Numbered from the stretch's first letter, positions 53,981 through 63,725 are shown. The stretch: 64,000 nucleotides of DNA from Axinella damicornis (GCA_963931865.1 OZ007513.1:6108808-6172807); one strand, 5' to 3'. Numbers and translations are program-made. Notes: a model not told the origin generated them from the sequence alone.

Positions 53981-54442
53981 TAGCCTCGTTCCCCAGGCCC
54001 TCACTGTTTTCGGTTGCACTCGCGAAAGAATGGCAGAGGACCTGGTACATTCTATCACGTGTGTGATGTCAAGGGTAGATGGAACTTAATTAAGCGTGGT
54101 TGAACTAAGCCACACTGAACTAGCTGGCTGCATGTAGGTCAACAACGACGCTAATTACGAATATACACAAACATTCTTGTCACTCCACCTATCAGGTGTC
54201 ACGTCAAACTAACTGAGAATCTACTATGGCGGCTTTCCTATCGCTTCGCACAACTAGCTGCACGTAACCGACTGATAATTTGTTTTCTGGCATCACATGG
54301 AGCTATGTGGGCACACTTTTAGTTGTGCCCACATGCAATTTGTCTACCTTCTGTCTACCCTTTACGTCACGTACATGCACCAGGCCCTCCACCATCATTT
54401 TGTGTGTGCAGCGAAAACTGTGCTGGCATGACAACGAGGCTA
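53981..54442. mobile_element. Foldback element, TAGCCTCG family
   Basis: TAGCCTCGTTCCCCAGGCCC then TCACTGTTTTCGGTTGCACTCG ... inverse end TGCGAAAACTGTGCTGGCAT then GACAACGAGGCTA. Flanks ATGACTGTG / ATGATTGTT match at 7 of 9. Confidence 0.8.
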
Positions 54443-55005
54443 ATGATTGTTTAGAATCCATACATAAATTGTGCTGCAAGACCATCAGAGTTTGGATTTT
54501 CTGCTATGGTCATAGCTCAAACTCCGGCAGCAAAGGGGATCTGCTGATTCGGAGGGAGTCTATGCCTGCATATCGGGCATTAGAACTTACTTGTACACGC
54601 CTGTTTTGTTCAATCGTTGGACGACTACGTTGTTAGGCTTGCCGGACTTGTACGAGGATTCTTCATTAGTTGCCGTGGCCAAGGAAGTAATTCAGCTGGT
54701 CAATTGGATGTTGATGTGGTATATGCATGCCCACTCGGAGGGTAAATGTTACATCCTTGACTTGTGGTTTAGCTTCGGTTATCGTGCCTCAGGTAAATAA
54801 GCCACACAGTTGAGTATGTAAGCATTATGCTGCTCATTTGGTTTGAATGGTCTCATTCGCCTGTCACAAGCTCTAGTTAATAGGTATTGTATTGCTCCAA
54901 GAGTTCATGATGACATCATTGTCATTGCGGCAGAGGCAATAATGATGATGGCATCATGGGCTATCGATCACACTGTTATCATTCATTCCTCAAAATCTAT
55001 TTCAG
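54443..55005 (+). other. Open segment upstream of cullin exon
   Basis: Frame 54640-54793 (LPDLYEDSSLVAVAKEVIQL then VNWMLMWYMHAH..) ends at CCTCAG|GTAAAT, a good donor. I do not recognise it. Confidence 0.25.
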
Positions 55006-55085
55006 GTGGTGCTCAGTTTGTAGGTATAGAGCTGTACTCACGGCTGAAGGACTTCCTGGAGAAGCACTTGGAGGCCATCCGACCT
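55006..55085 (+). CDS. CUL1: Cullin-1-like exon
   Basis: Acceptor AAAATCTATTTCAG, then (G)GAQFVGIELYSRLKDFLEKH then LEAIRP, donor CGACCT|GTACGT, phase 0 out. It matches the cullin-1 N-terminal repeat segment GGAQFVGLELYKRLKEFL. Cullin-1 is the scaffold of SCF ubiquitin ligases; this part lies in the first cullin repeat, near the Skp1/F-box end. No other cullin exon is recognisable in the window, upstream or downstream, so this is either one exon of a gene with very long introns or an isolated fragment. The next conserved exon on the strand (55567) belongs to another gene. Confidence 0.75.
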
Positions 55086-55204
55086 GTACGTTCAACTAGC
55101 TATATGGGCAGTGCACCAGTACATAGCAGCATTACATTATGTACATGGTTCTCACTCGTGTATAATAGTACCAGGCCAGGCATTCTCTCACTCTCAGTGC
55201 AGTG

Positions 55205-55515
55205 TCAGGGCCGGCGCCATAGGGGTGGCCAGGGCGGCCATGGCCGTCCCACTTTTTGGCCCCATTTCTGGCAATACCTTCAAGCCTAGATATGTACGTA
55301 CCCCGTACAGTTCAATTCCCGTGGTAAGCGCTGTGATAGCACTTGATGGATCGGTCATCGATTCTTGGATAGTCTTGTTAATAAATTCTGTTTGCGTATA
55401 TGCAGACTCGGCAATGGCATCTGTTTCTCATCCTAGTTCTGGGCCTACCATTGAAACTATCATTGGCCTTAGCACTGCCACCCCACTTCAAAAAAGCTGG
55501 CGCCGGCCCAGAGTG
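55205..55515. mobile_element. hAT-like MITE, CAGGGCCGGCGCCA ends, copy 1
   Basis: CAGGGCCGGCGCCATAGGGG ... AAGCTGGCGCCGGCCC; internal GGCAATACCTTCAAGCCTAG is shared with copy 2 at 56755. CAGGGCCGGC resembles hAT termini. It separates the cullin and FTHFS exons. Confidence 0.8.
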
Positions 55516-55566
55516 TTCTGTAATCTTGAGGTAAAAGTCAGTATGCTATTGTCTTTCCACCTGCAG

Positions 55567-55749
55567 AGGGCACTCCTGTGTTTGTCCACGCTTGTCCCTT
55601 TGCCAACATCGCCCATGGCAACTCCTCCATCATGGCAGACAAGATTGCCTTGAAGCTGGTTGGGGGAAGCTGGTTTGTTGTCACAGAGGCAGGATTTGGG
55701 GCTGACATTGGCATGGAGAAGTTCTTTGATGTCAATTGCAGGTACAGTG
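55567..55749 (+). CDS. MTHFD1: Formyltetrahydrofolate synthetase exon (MTHFD1/MTHFD1L)
   Basis: Acceptor TTCCACCTGCAG, 183 bp, (E)[20 protein letters not shown] then [10 protein letters not shown].. and [18 protein letters not shown] then DVNCRYSG, donor ACAGTG|GTGAGT. It is near identical to the catalytic core of the ATP-dependent formate-tetrahydrofolate ligase domain ([30 protein letters not shown]). The enzyme makes 10-formyl-THF for purine and formate metabolism, as part of the trifunctional cytosolic protein or the mitochondrial one. Phase 1 in and out; no frameshift. MTHFD1 and MTHFD1L cannot be separated here. One familiar Gly (HAGPFAN) is Cys. Confidence 0.88.
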
Positions 55750-56517
55750 GTGAGTATGGGGAGAGTGGGAGACCTTGACTTTCATATCCACTCTTTATAT
55801 AATATTATAAGGCTGAGAAAGTGCCTGCGTGAGTAACATGATCTCCATCCTAGTGCTGTTGGTCAGCTCTGCTTAAAGACATGCACAGCTAATTACCCCG
55901 TGCGCGCATGCGCGAAGCGGGGTTTAGCAATCGGTTTTGTCCGTCAGTCGTCTGTCTGTCAGCCGGAAAAAATTGAAATCTCGCAATGTACATTGTTAGA
56001 CAATATTATTGCTAAACCCGACAAAAAGATTGCAATAGAAAATTAAGAAGTGTTTGTGTACCTGATAACTACCACACTGCTGAATTCGTTGCATACTCCA
56101 GCTCTTTCTTATTAAACGTCGGCCATTTTTACAGTCTGCAACTCAAATAGGAAGTGCGCTTCAATTCGAAATATAGCTTTTTCCACTCCGATAATGGCAG
56201 ACTGGTTTCTGGAGGAAAAATGCTACCTGGGACGAGAGTTGAACCCTCGGTTGAACCTGCCCCTAACACGGTGAATATGTGCCGGTAGCTAGCTAGCTAG
56301 CTACTCATTGGCTAGAGCGATGGGCGAACCATGAACAGTCAGTGATCTCTCTAGCTATATATATAGCTAGCTACCTCCTCGGTGGCAGCAGCAAAGACGG
56401 AGACCCGCTCGTGGACCTAGCTACCTTACCCATTCGCTGACCTCAGATCTGTACATGCTACCCTGACTCACACTTCTTGTATAATTTCTACACATACTTG
56501 ATTAGCTATGTGTGTAG
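55750..56517. other. FTHFS intron, no gene seen
   Basis: GACCTAGCTACCTTACCCATTCG (56415) resembles 16850-16890, a dispersed repeat. Confidence 0.4.
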
Positions 56518-56570
56518 TAGCCTCGTTCCCAGTAGCCTCGTTCGTCATCTCGGGCCTGGGAACGAGACTG
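56518..56570. mobile_element. MITE, TAGCCTCG family (short)
   Basis: TAGCCTCGTTCCCAG (twice at left) ... CGGGCCTGGGAACGAGACT. Confidence 0.75.
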
Positions 56571-56754
56571 TGTGTAGGTACGTACTATTGGTGTGGTTGT
56601 GCTGTGGTCATGCAGTCACATTCTGATGACAACAACTGTTCCATGTCCTGCACTTGTACGTACTCACTCAGGCTTGTGAATTATTAGTCTGGTTCCCAGA
56701 CCCACTCGTGCATAGCACATTCTAATTACGTAGTTTCATTTGCACATGGGATAA

Positions 56755-56993
56755 GCAGGGCCGGCGCCATAGGGGCCCTCTTTAAAAAAATGGCAATACC
56801 TTCAAGCCTAGATACGTATGTACCTCGATTCTCATGGTCAGCACTCGACCATCGCTACGAGAGTGCTTCCTGAGCGCTTAAAAGAACAGAATTGCGAAGA
56901 CGCAAAGCACCTCCGGCCAACCCCTTCTGCGTTGCCATCGATTACGACCGCCCCCCCCCCCCCGGTTCAAAACAGCTGGCGCCAGCCCTGATA
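56755..56993. mobile_element. hAT-like MITE, copy 2
   Basis: CAGGGCCGGCGCCATAGGGG ... AGCTGGCGCCAGCCCTG. ATAAG directly flanks both ends. Internal poly-C at 56951-56962. Confidence 0.8.
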
Positions 56994-57030
56994 AGCATGC
57001 AAATCAACACCCCAGTGCATTCTCTTACAT

Positions 57031-57738
57031 ATACCGTAGTCTCTCGAAAATACGCCCATGGGCGATGAATTTAGAATCTGCTCAAAGAGGGGGATGGGCG
57101 TATTTTCGAGGACCCTTCTCCCGAAAATAGGCCCACCCTTGACTCGAAAGTAGGCCCACCCAATTCGAAAGTAGGCCCACCCAAGTACATGCGTATACGA
57201 GTGCAATACTGCAACAGTCATTCTAGCAAGGCTTAACTACTACGAGTTTCTTGGTGAGCAGGAACAATCTCTTCGTGTGAGTAGCTACAGGAACAGCAAA
57301 CAAGACACAGCAGGACTGCTTGAATGTCAGACGTAGAGTGCGCAGACTATCTTCGGGACTTGCCGACTGCTGCTGCTGCTTCCTAGAAATCCGTAGTGCG
57401 CTGCTAGTGCTACGCTAAGGCGATTGCACACGCGAAGACACAAACATGCAATGCACAGCGCGTGCACGGTCTCATGTCATGCATTCAGTACACAGCTGAT
57501 TATGCAATGGCATGCAACATAATGAAATTCATTGCAAATAGTACCGCGATAGCCAGCCTTCATTTCTTAGTCCAACCTCTGACAGTGCTTCTTCCAGAGC
57601 TATTCAAGTGCTTTTCCTGTTCGAGCTAATAGGGTGGGCGTACTTTCGAGTAATAAATGACCCTTTGCAACAACTTGTCGCGAAAAAGGGGGGTGGGCGT
57701 ATTTTCGAGGGTGGGCGTATTTTCGAGAGACTACGGTA
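57031..57738. mobile_element. 700-bp element with TACCGTAGTCTCTCGAAAAT ends
   Basis: ACCGTAGTCTCTCGAAAATA then CGCCCA ... TGGGCGTATTTTCGAGAGAC then TACGGT. Sub-terminal GTGGGCGTATTTTCGAG and inverted CTCGAAAGTAGGCCCACCC motifs are repeated several times. No transposase seen. Confidence 0.85.
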
Positions 57739-58387
57739 CGTCAACCTCTACCCAAGCATGTGCATGAATCTATAGCTGAACAACTTACCTTTAGTTGTAG
57801 CACATACTACAAAATGATTGATGTGATTATGCTAAGCAGTTGCCGGCTAGTCTAGTGTTGCCAAGTCATATAATCATCTATGGGCCACAACTACTACCAA
57901 TGCACTGCAGCACAGTTTGTGCTCTGCAGAGCTCTAGTTGTTGAGAGTATGGATATGCTGCCTATACAGCATTGATCCAAATGTCTCCTGATGGTAGAAT
58001 AAGAGCCTTTGGCTGAAAAAGCCATCATCAGAATTTCATCTTGTGATGTCACTTCCGGCAATGTCCTTTTGCTCGAGGTAGATTCTGTGTGAGCGGAACA
58101 GACCTGGGTGGTGAGTGGTGGACCTGAAGGATGCAAACAGCATGGCCATGTCTGGGCTGGCCTTGGTTAGCACCTTGGTGGCAAATTATAGAGTTATGTC
58201 ACCTGTAACCTAACATCCTACATGAATGTTGGGATCATGTGACAATTTGAAGGGAGCTGCATGTAGCTACATCCTCCCAGTCTCAGTGTAAACAGCAGGA
58301 GCTGTTAGCCATCCCTAAACAACATTGAAACATTTTGTCTTGTCTGATGAGCAATCCTATATTACTCTGATCTTGTTGTGTAGGCTT
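57739..58387. other. FTHFS intron, no gene seen
   Basis: No conserved exon. Confidence 0.35.
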
Positions 58388-58489
58388 GGTTCTGAACTGT
58401 GTTGTCCAGGTGGTCACTGTATGTTCAACTGAAGGAGAGTCCAACAGTGACATATGGCCAACCACTTGACCCCGCCTACTCCAAGGTAC
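58388..58489 (+). pseudogene. MTHFD1: Next FTHFS exon, degraded
   Basis: After GTTGTGTAG, (G)LVLNCVVQVVTV lines up with GL.PHVVVLVATV directly following CRYSG in the enzyme. In another frame LKESPTVTYGQPLDPAYSK lines up with HGGGPTVTAGLPLPKAY. About 8 nt are lost between the two parts, removing the conserved RALKMHGGG segment and shifting frame. Donor TACAG|GTACGT. A duplicate of its last 29 bp (TTGACCCYGCCTACTCCAAG then GTACAG|GTA) occurs at 58719-58748. Confidence 0.55.
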
Positions 58490-58718
58490 AGGTACGTACC
58501 TTACTTGTTTTGTGGTTTCCTGTGAAAACTAAAGTTACCACTAACAGAAAAGCTGGAAACCATGAGCCGTTGAGCTACCTAATGAACCCTGTACCATATG
58601 AATCCTGTTTTGTGTTAGCCCTGTAGCTGTAAAGGCTGCCAATGTTGTGCTTTGCTCACTGAACTACTGCCCACTCATTTGCCTAATTGAGCAGTCTGGT
58701 GCTAGGCAGCTCTCTGCC

Positions 58719-58748
58719 TTGACCCTGCCTACTCCAAGGTACAGGTAA
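58719..58748 (+). repeat. Duplicated 3' end of the FTHFS exon with its donor
   Basis: TTGACCCTGCCTACTCCAAG then GTACAG|GTAAAA, one base different from 58466-58492. Confidence 0.7.
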
Positions 58749-58917
58749 AATCTTGATAAGAGCTATACAAAAAATCTTGATTAAGATCTTGATAAGAGCT
58801 ATACAATCTATGCAGCTACAGAGTATATACCATTGTGCATAGTAAGGTAAATCCCCATGCTTTTGGGGAAGTTAAAATATGGCTGAAGAGGGGGGTGAGT
58901 GCTGGAGAGTAGACATG

Positions 58918-59275
58918 CAGTATCTATAGCCTTGTTCCCAGCCCATCCCACCACCAGTAGCAGTATACAATTATGCAAATACGGTGGTGGAAGGCCTGGG
59001 AGATCTGGTCACATGTGGTGCCATGAGGTAGACAGATGGTAGACACACGGGGGCGGGTGCCCAACTAAGAATCAACTCAATGCCCTATCTTGTACTGTCC
59101 GACCAAAGCCTGGATGTCATAGCAATCACAAGGCAGACAATCATTGTTCACAATGCCAGGATAGATCGACACGAAACAGGTATTATAATGGTTGGGTACC
59201 ACCCTTGTGTGTCTATCTATACCCTCTCTCTACCTGACATCACTGGACGTGACCAGATCTCCCAGGCCTTCCCAA
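58918..59275. mobile_element. MITE, same family as 44830-45215, copy 2
   Basis: TAGCCTTGTTCCCAGCCCAT, then ACGGTGGTGGAAGGCCTGGG and AGATCTGGTCAC ... GACCAGATCTCCCAGGCCTT. The inner and outer AGATCTGGTCA/TGACCAGATCT make a second inverted pair. Confidence 0.85.
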
Positions 59276-59436
59276 AAAATGCATTAAAGAGTGCTGTCTT
59301 CCTGTGAACATGCCATTGACTAGCGTTTTACCAAAGGAATGTGTTTTCCTATTCCAGATCATGGATTGGACCTGGGACTGGGGGTGGTCACAGTGGTGCT
59401 CACGGTTGCTAAGACTGAACCATCATTCTGCTTTTA

Positions 59437-59745
59437 GATCATGTTACTGTTGTCTGATGGACAGGAATACAAGAAACTCGGCAAGGACCCCTCCCCCTCC
59501 CTGGAGAGACGTATGAACGAGCTCCTCCTATCCGTGAAGAGGTCTGGAGCCATACGTTCCACCCTTTACTATCACCTCAGATCTTCTGCTGGGAAGGTGC
59601 CACTCCTGCCACTCCTGCCACTCCTCTACGGACTTCCAAAGATCCATAAACCTGCCATACCCCTCAGACCCATCGTTTCCTTTGTGAATTCCCCGACCTA
59701 CCAGCTATCCAAGCATCTGTTGAACATCAGGAAATTGTACAAACA
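59437..59745 (+). pseudogene. Penelope-like element reverse transcriptase fragment
   Basis: The frame reads EYKKLGKDPSPSLERRMNEL.., SGAIRSTLYYHLRSSAGKVP, LYGLPKIHKPAIPLRPIVSF then VNSPTYQLSKHLL. YGLPKIHKP..PLRPIVS..SPTY.LSK is the diagnostic N-terminal RT block of Penelope-like elements. A CACTCCTGC triplet expansion inserts PLLPLL before YGLPK. The catalytic YVDD block and GIY-YIG endonuclease are absent: the frame passes at 59745 into LINE-type sequence. Confidence 0.75.
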
Positions 59746-61544
59746 TGAATACAAGAAACTCTGGGTTTCTGTCTCAGGCTGCCAGATGCAAACCAATGTG
59801 AGCTCCCAAAGGAGATACCAATGGCTCAGTAAAGTCACCTCAATCTCCCCTGTTGGCTCGGCCACGCTGTACTATCGTAAGGGCAAATCCTATGAGAATA
59901 TCAATCTCAACGACACTGAATGGGCTCCAGCTCCGGGCAATGGAAAATGGTTCCTGCCACTCTCTAGTGCACCTTCCAAAGGTGTGACCAAACTCTCGAC
60001 ATCCCATAAAGTCAAAGGCTTCACAGATGATATCTCAGTGTTTTCCAACTCAGCCGCTGACCATGCAGTTGCCCTCCGTACCATTGATAGGCATTGCTCA
60101 GACCTGGATCTGACCCTGAAACCGGCCAAATGCATATCACTGGTTTTCAATGGGAAGAAGATGTTGACCACTACCTTCCCACTTGGGAGTGGCCACACCA
60201 GAAGCATCACCTCTGGTCACACAAGATTCCTGGGCGGCACCCTTGGACATAATAGCTCAGTTACGTCTAGGGAATGTGGAAAAGATTTGCTGAGGCCTTC
60301 CGAGAAAAGATATCAAATCTCGATTCCTCCCCCATCCGTGGCGAGTATAAATTGTGGATTCTCCGCAGATTCCTTATTCCCTCTTTCCATTTTACCCTAG
60401 CTGTCGATGCTGTTCCGGATTCCAGTATTAGAAGGGCTCAGTCCCTCTGCACAAGGAAGATTAAGACATTGCTTGGGTTATCCAGAGTACCACCACTGCT
60501 GTCTTGCACCACCCAAACGTGATTGATATCCCGACCCTCTCTGAATTCCGGACCCAGGCAAAGCTCACCTTTCTCTCCTCAGTCTCCACCTCAAATGATC
60601 CAGTGATCAAGGAAATTTCCTCTTTAATGCTGGACCAAGAGTTCTCCAGGGATTTGAATATCCCTCCTGAATCTAATCGTTTATTGGACCTTGCTAAATC
60701 ATCTATCACCTCAAAGTCTCTGAGCCAGAGTTGTCGAAAGGTCTCTCGAAAGTAGAGAGAGGGCCTCTGGAACAACAAGCTAGACAGCCTGACAGTCCAG
60801 AATAAGTTCACAGATATCACCGAACTTGAGTCTCAGAACCGGGTCTGGAACCGAATTAGAGACGGTCTTCCTGCCGGTCAACTGTCATTCCTACTACGTG
60901 CAGGTTCGGATACTCTGCCAACCCCAATGAATTTGAAGCGATGGAAGATCAAATGCGATGCAAAGTGTCCTTTATGTGACAGTCCCTGGTGTACCACCCA
61001 TCACATCCTCAGTGGTTGCCAAGTGGCCCTCTCACAGGGGAGATTCACATGGAGACATGACTGTACCTTGAAGAAGCTGACCTCTGCTCTTGAAAGACAT
61101 ATTGAGCCTGGGGAAAAGCTGTATGCTGACCTTCCAGGATTTCGAGCAAGTGACAATCCCCACTCAACCATCCCACCTGACATCCTAGTCACATCCGCTA
61201 GACCAGACATTGTGTTAGTGAGACCAGGGGAGGTGATCCTCCTTGAACTCACAATCCCCTATAACTCGCCGGAGTCCCTCTCAAATGCTAAGGAACGGAA
61301 ACAATCCAAACAAAACTATCAATTGGTCTTAAGTGACCTGGAGGCAAGGGGCTTTGCTTCTTCCCTGTTCACCATCGAAATCGGGGCCCTGGGCCACTGG
61401 GTACCCTGCACCTGCCATGCCCTCCGCCGACGTTTCCCCTCGCTCACTAAAGCCACCACAACCAGGCTTCTCGATCTGGCATCCAGTAGCTGCCTCCCAC
61501 ATCATTTTTCGTGCTCGGTTGAGTCCAATGTGGAACTCTGAAGT
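59746..61544 (+). pseudogene. LINE with R2-like C-terminus, decayed
   Basis: Pieces in order: HKVKGFTDDISVFSNSAADH (RT FxDD motif, about 60010), CGHT/GHTRFLGGTLGHNS, then a frameshift near 60270 into RGEYKLWILRRFLIPSFHF. A second shift near 60495 leads into VIDIPTLSEFRTQAKLTFL, then a TAG at 60753-60755, then LPAGQLSFLLRAGSDTLPTP, CPLCDSPWCTTHHILSGC (zinc finger), RFTWRHD and RPDIVLV..ILLELTIPY. The last part resembles the PD-(D/E)xK restriction-like endonuclease that follows a CCHC finger in R2/NeSL-type LINEs. The N-terminal palm motifs are missing. At least two frameshifts and one stop: non-functional. Confidence 0.75.
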
Positions 61545-61758
61545 ATCCATTTAATCAGCAGTGACCTCTCTTTATTTGTTTATTGTTTGTGTATGTTTAC
61601 TGTACACATGATTTATTGGTTTATGTATTTTCGCCTTTGCCAAGCCCTTGTTATAGTTATATTATGAGGTACCTTGAGATCTGAGGCTCTTTATTTTGTA
61701 TATTGGTTCCCTTTTCCCTGTGACTTGTCCTGGGTGTTGCTTCACATCAAAGATGTTG

Positions 61759-61791
<33 letters not shown>
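61759..61791. repeat. Poly-C tract
   Basis: C run of about 33 nt, 215 bp past the LINE frame. Confidence 0.95.
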
Positions 61792-61793
<2 letters not shown>

Positions 61794-61851
61794 CAGTACT
61801 AATAGTCAATATAGAGAACACTACCACACAGTGTATACAAAGACTCATGTG

Positions 61852-61953
61852 TAGCCTCGTTCCCAGTCCCACGCCCAGCTTTCCGTCGCTGCTTAGTGCT
61901 TTACCGTACTAAGCAATGACGGAAAGCTGGGCGTGGGACTGGGAACGAGGCTA
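61852..61953. mobile_element. MITE hairpin, TAGCCTCG family, exact 9-bp target duplication
   Basis: TAGCCTCGTTCCCAGTCCCA then CGCCCAGCTTTCCGTC ... perfect inverse. ACTCATGTG on both sides. Arms are identical apart from one or two bases, so the insertion is recent. Confidence 0.95.
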
Positions 61954-62373
61954 ACTCATGTGTACATGTGAATCATGTAAGTGAAGTGTACAAGCCTGCA
62001 CAGTGCACACAATGGCAAATTAGCTGTAGAGCCTTCATGGTCGACGTTGATTCTGCCATTCTGCAACCATGGTTACACACATGCACATTGGAGTAGGGCT
62101 GAAGACCTTGTTTTGAGTTGTATCCATATAGGTAATGGACATAATAATTATAGGTAATGGACATAATATAATTAAGCATGTGCATTCAGCAGTGGTCCTA
62201 TTATTGCCTTACTTCCTGCCAGAAGAATAACCAGTCAAAATAAATTAAGGGATATAAGCAAAGAGCTTCCTGCATGTGAAATGTTATCCCAGTTCTGACA
62301 TGACCTAAGAAGTTATGGGGGCAAGTTGGTTGGTCAGATTGTCACGAGATCAGCACTCAATCCTATCTCCCTC
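61954..62373. other. No gene seen
   Basis: TAGGTAATGGACATAATA is duplicated (62130-62170). Confidence 0.4.
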
Positions 62374-62565
62374 TTCCCTTCACCCTCCAGCCCACTCCAA
62401 TGCACAGAGCTCAGCCCCCCCGCGTTCCAATCTCCACGTACAAGCACCAGCCACACCCCTAGCACCAGCCCCACCCCTTGTACCCCCGGGCCTACCGCCA
62501 CTATCTATACTGCTGGTGGAGAGGAAGTTCACATCTGGGGAGCTAGGTTGGTTGGCATTCGCGGT
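62374..62565 (+). CDS. Candidate proline-rich exon
   Basis: After a CTTCACCCTCCAG acceptor one frame reads AHSNAQSSAPPRSNLHVQAP then ATPLAPAPPLVPPG.. and SILLVERKFTSGEL, to GGAGCTAG|GTTGGT. Pro/Ala/Ser-rich linker type; no family. Confidence 0.28.
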
Positions 62566-63284
62566 AAAACCGTAACATTTTGCCGGCAAATTGGCGGGCA
62601 ACACGTTCCTGAAAAATGCGCACGCGCAATCTACTTCCAACGATGAGCGTGCCTGTGTCTTTGTGTTTTCACCTCCTCTGGGGCAGGGCCTCTCCCATGG
62701 CGCTGCCTCTGTACAGCTCGATCGTTGTATACTCTGATGCGAATTCGGTAGGCAAGTCAGTGTGGTGCCCATGCAGACCCCGGCCGGCCCACTACTTAGA
62801 ATGGAGTCTGTGATATGCAGAATGGAGTCTGGGAACGAGGAAGGCCAAATTTGAGTGCCAGCATGTTGTGACCATGCAGAAGAGTAAAGCTGAGGGAGGA
62901 GCTGGAGCAAGATCTTCAGGTAAAGTCCCAGAGAAGAAATAAATCAGGGAAGGGAGGCCTCACACCATTCATCTTAATGCCACTGTAAAAACTAGCTGAG
63001 AAGGTGAACGTCTCTAACAAATGGTAGTGAAACCCTCACCACAGATATCACTGCAAATTGGCTGATGAGGCTCACAAGGTCATTACTTTTTATTGGTGAA
63101 GGTCACTGCTCTGTATTGGTGAAGGTCACTACATACTTCAGGTGACATCACTTCTTTTGTACATCAAATCACAAAAACAAAAGGTACAAAAATTAATAAT
63201 AATTCAAGTAGCTGAGCTTGCTTCGCTTGCTCTGCTGCTTCCTCCTTGTTTGCCTACGTGTGTAATTCGGCGCCTGACAGCTCT
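62566..63284. other. No confident gene
   Basis: GGAGTCTGGGAACGAGG (62822) is a stray MITE end. ..AGATCTTCAG|GTAAAG (62919) is a donor-like site. GGTGAAGGTCACT repeats at about 63098-63130. Confidence 0.35.
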
Positions 63285-63725
63285 CTGTCAGAGCTGCTGC
63301 TCCCCCATTGCGTCCGCTTCAGCTGCTGCTCGCCGATTACTTCGATCCGCTTCAACTGCTGCTCCCTGTTTGCGTCCGCTTCAGCTGCTGCTCGCCACTT
63401 GTGTCTGTTTCAGCTGCTACTCCCCGATTGCGTCCGCTTCGGCTGTTGCTCCTTGATTGCATCCGCCTCAACTGCTGCTCCGGCTTCACCTGCAGCTCCC
63501 TGATTACATCCGCTTTAACTGCTGCTCACCGATATTGCATCCGTCAGCTGTTCTAGAAGCTTCCAGCTACCCATGTTCTTGAACATTCTTCACGGAGTTC
63601 GAGGTACAATCGTACGAAGGTCGAGCATCACTAGTCTAGTCCCACCACGGCCACGAACATCCTATTTCCGTTACACACACACACACTGACAGACAAACAC
63701 ACGGTTAAAATCTTAATGTATTGAT
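63285..63725. mobile_element. Dispersed element with 29-bp repeats and heat-shock-element-like site, copy 2
   Basis: 29-bp units (CATTGCGTCCGCTTCAGCTG then CTGCTCGC), then TTCTAGAAGCTTC (63551-63563), TTGAACATTCTTCACGGAGT, GCATCACTAGTCTAGTCCC and a CA-rich tail. Same orientation as 51500-51960. A recent-looking pair. Confidence 0.85.

Noticed and set aside
54640..55000. TMEM98-like gene
   Set aside because: A short APRVHDD resemblance to the PRVDD motif was noticed, but the rest does not align and no splice structure supports it.
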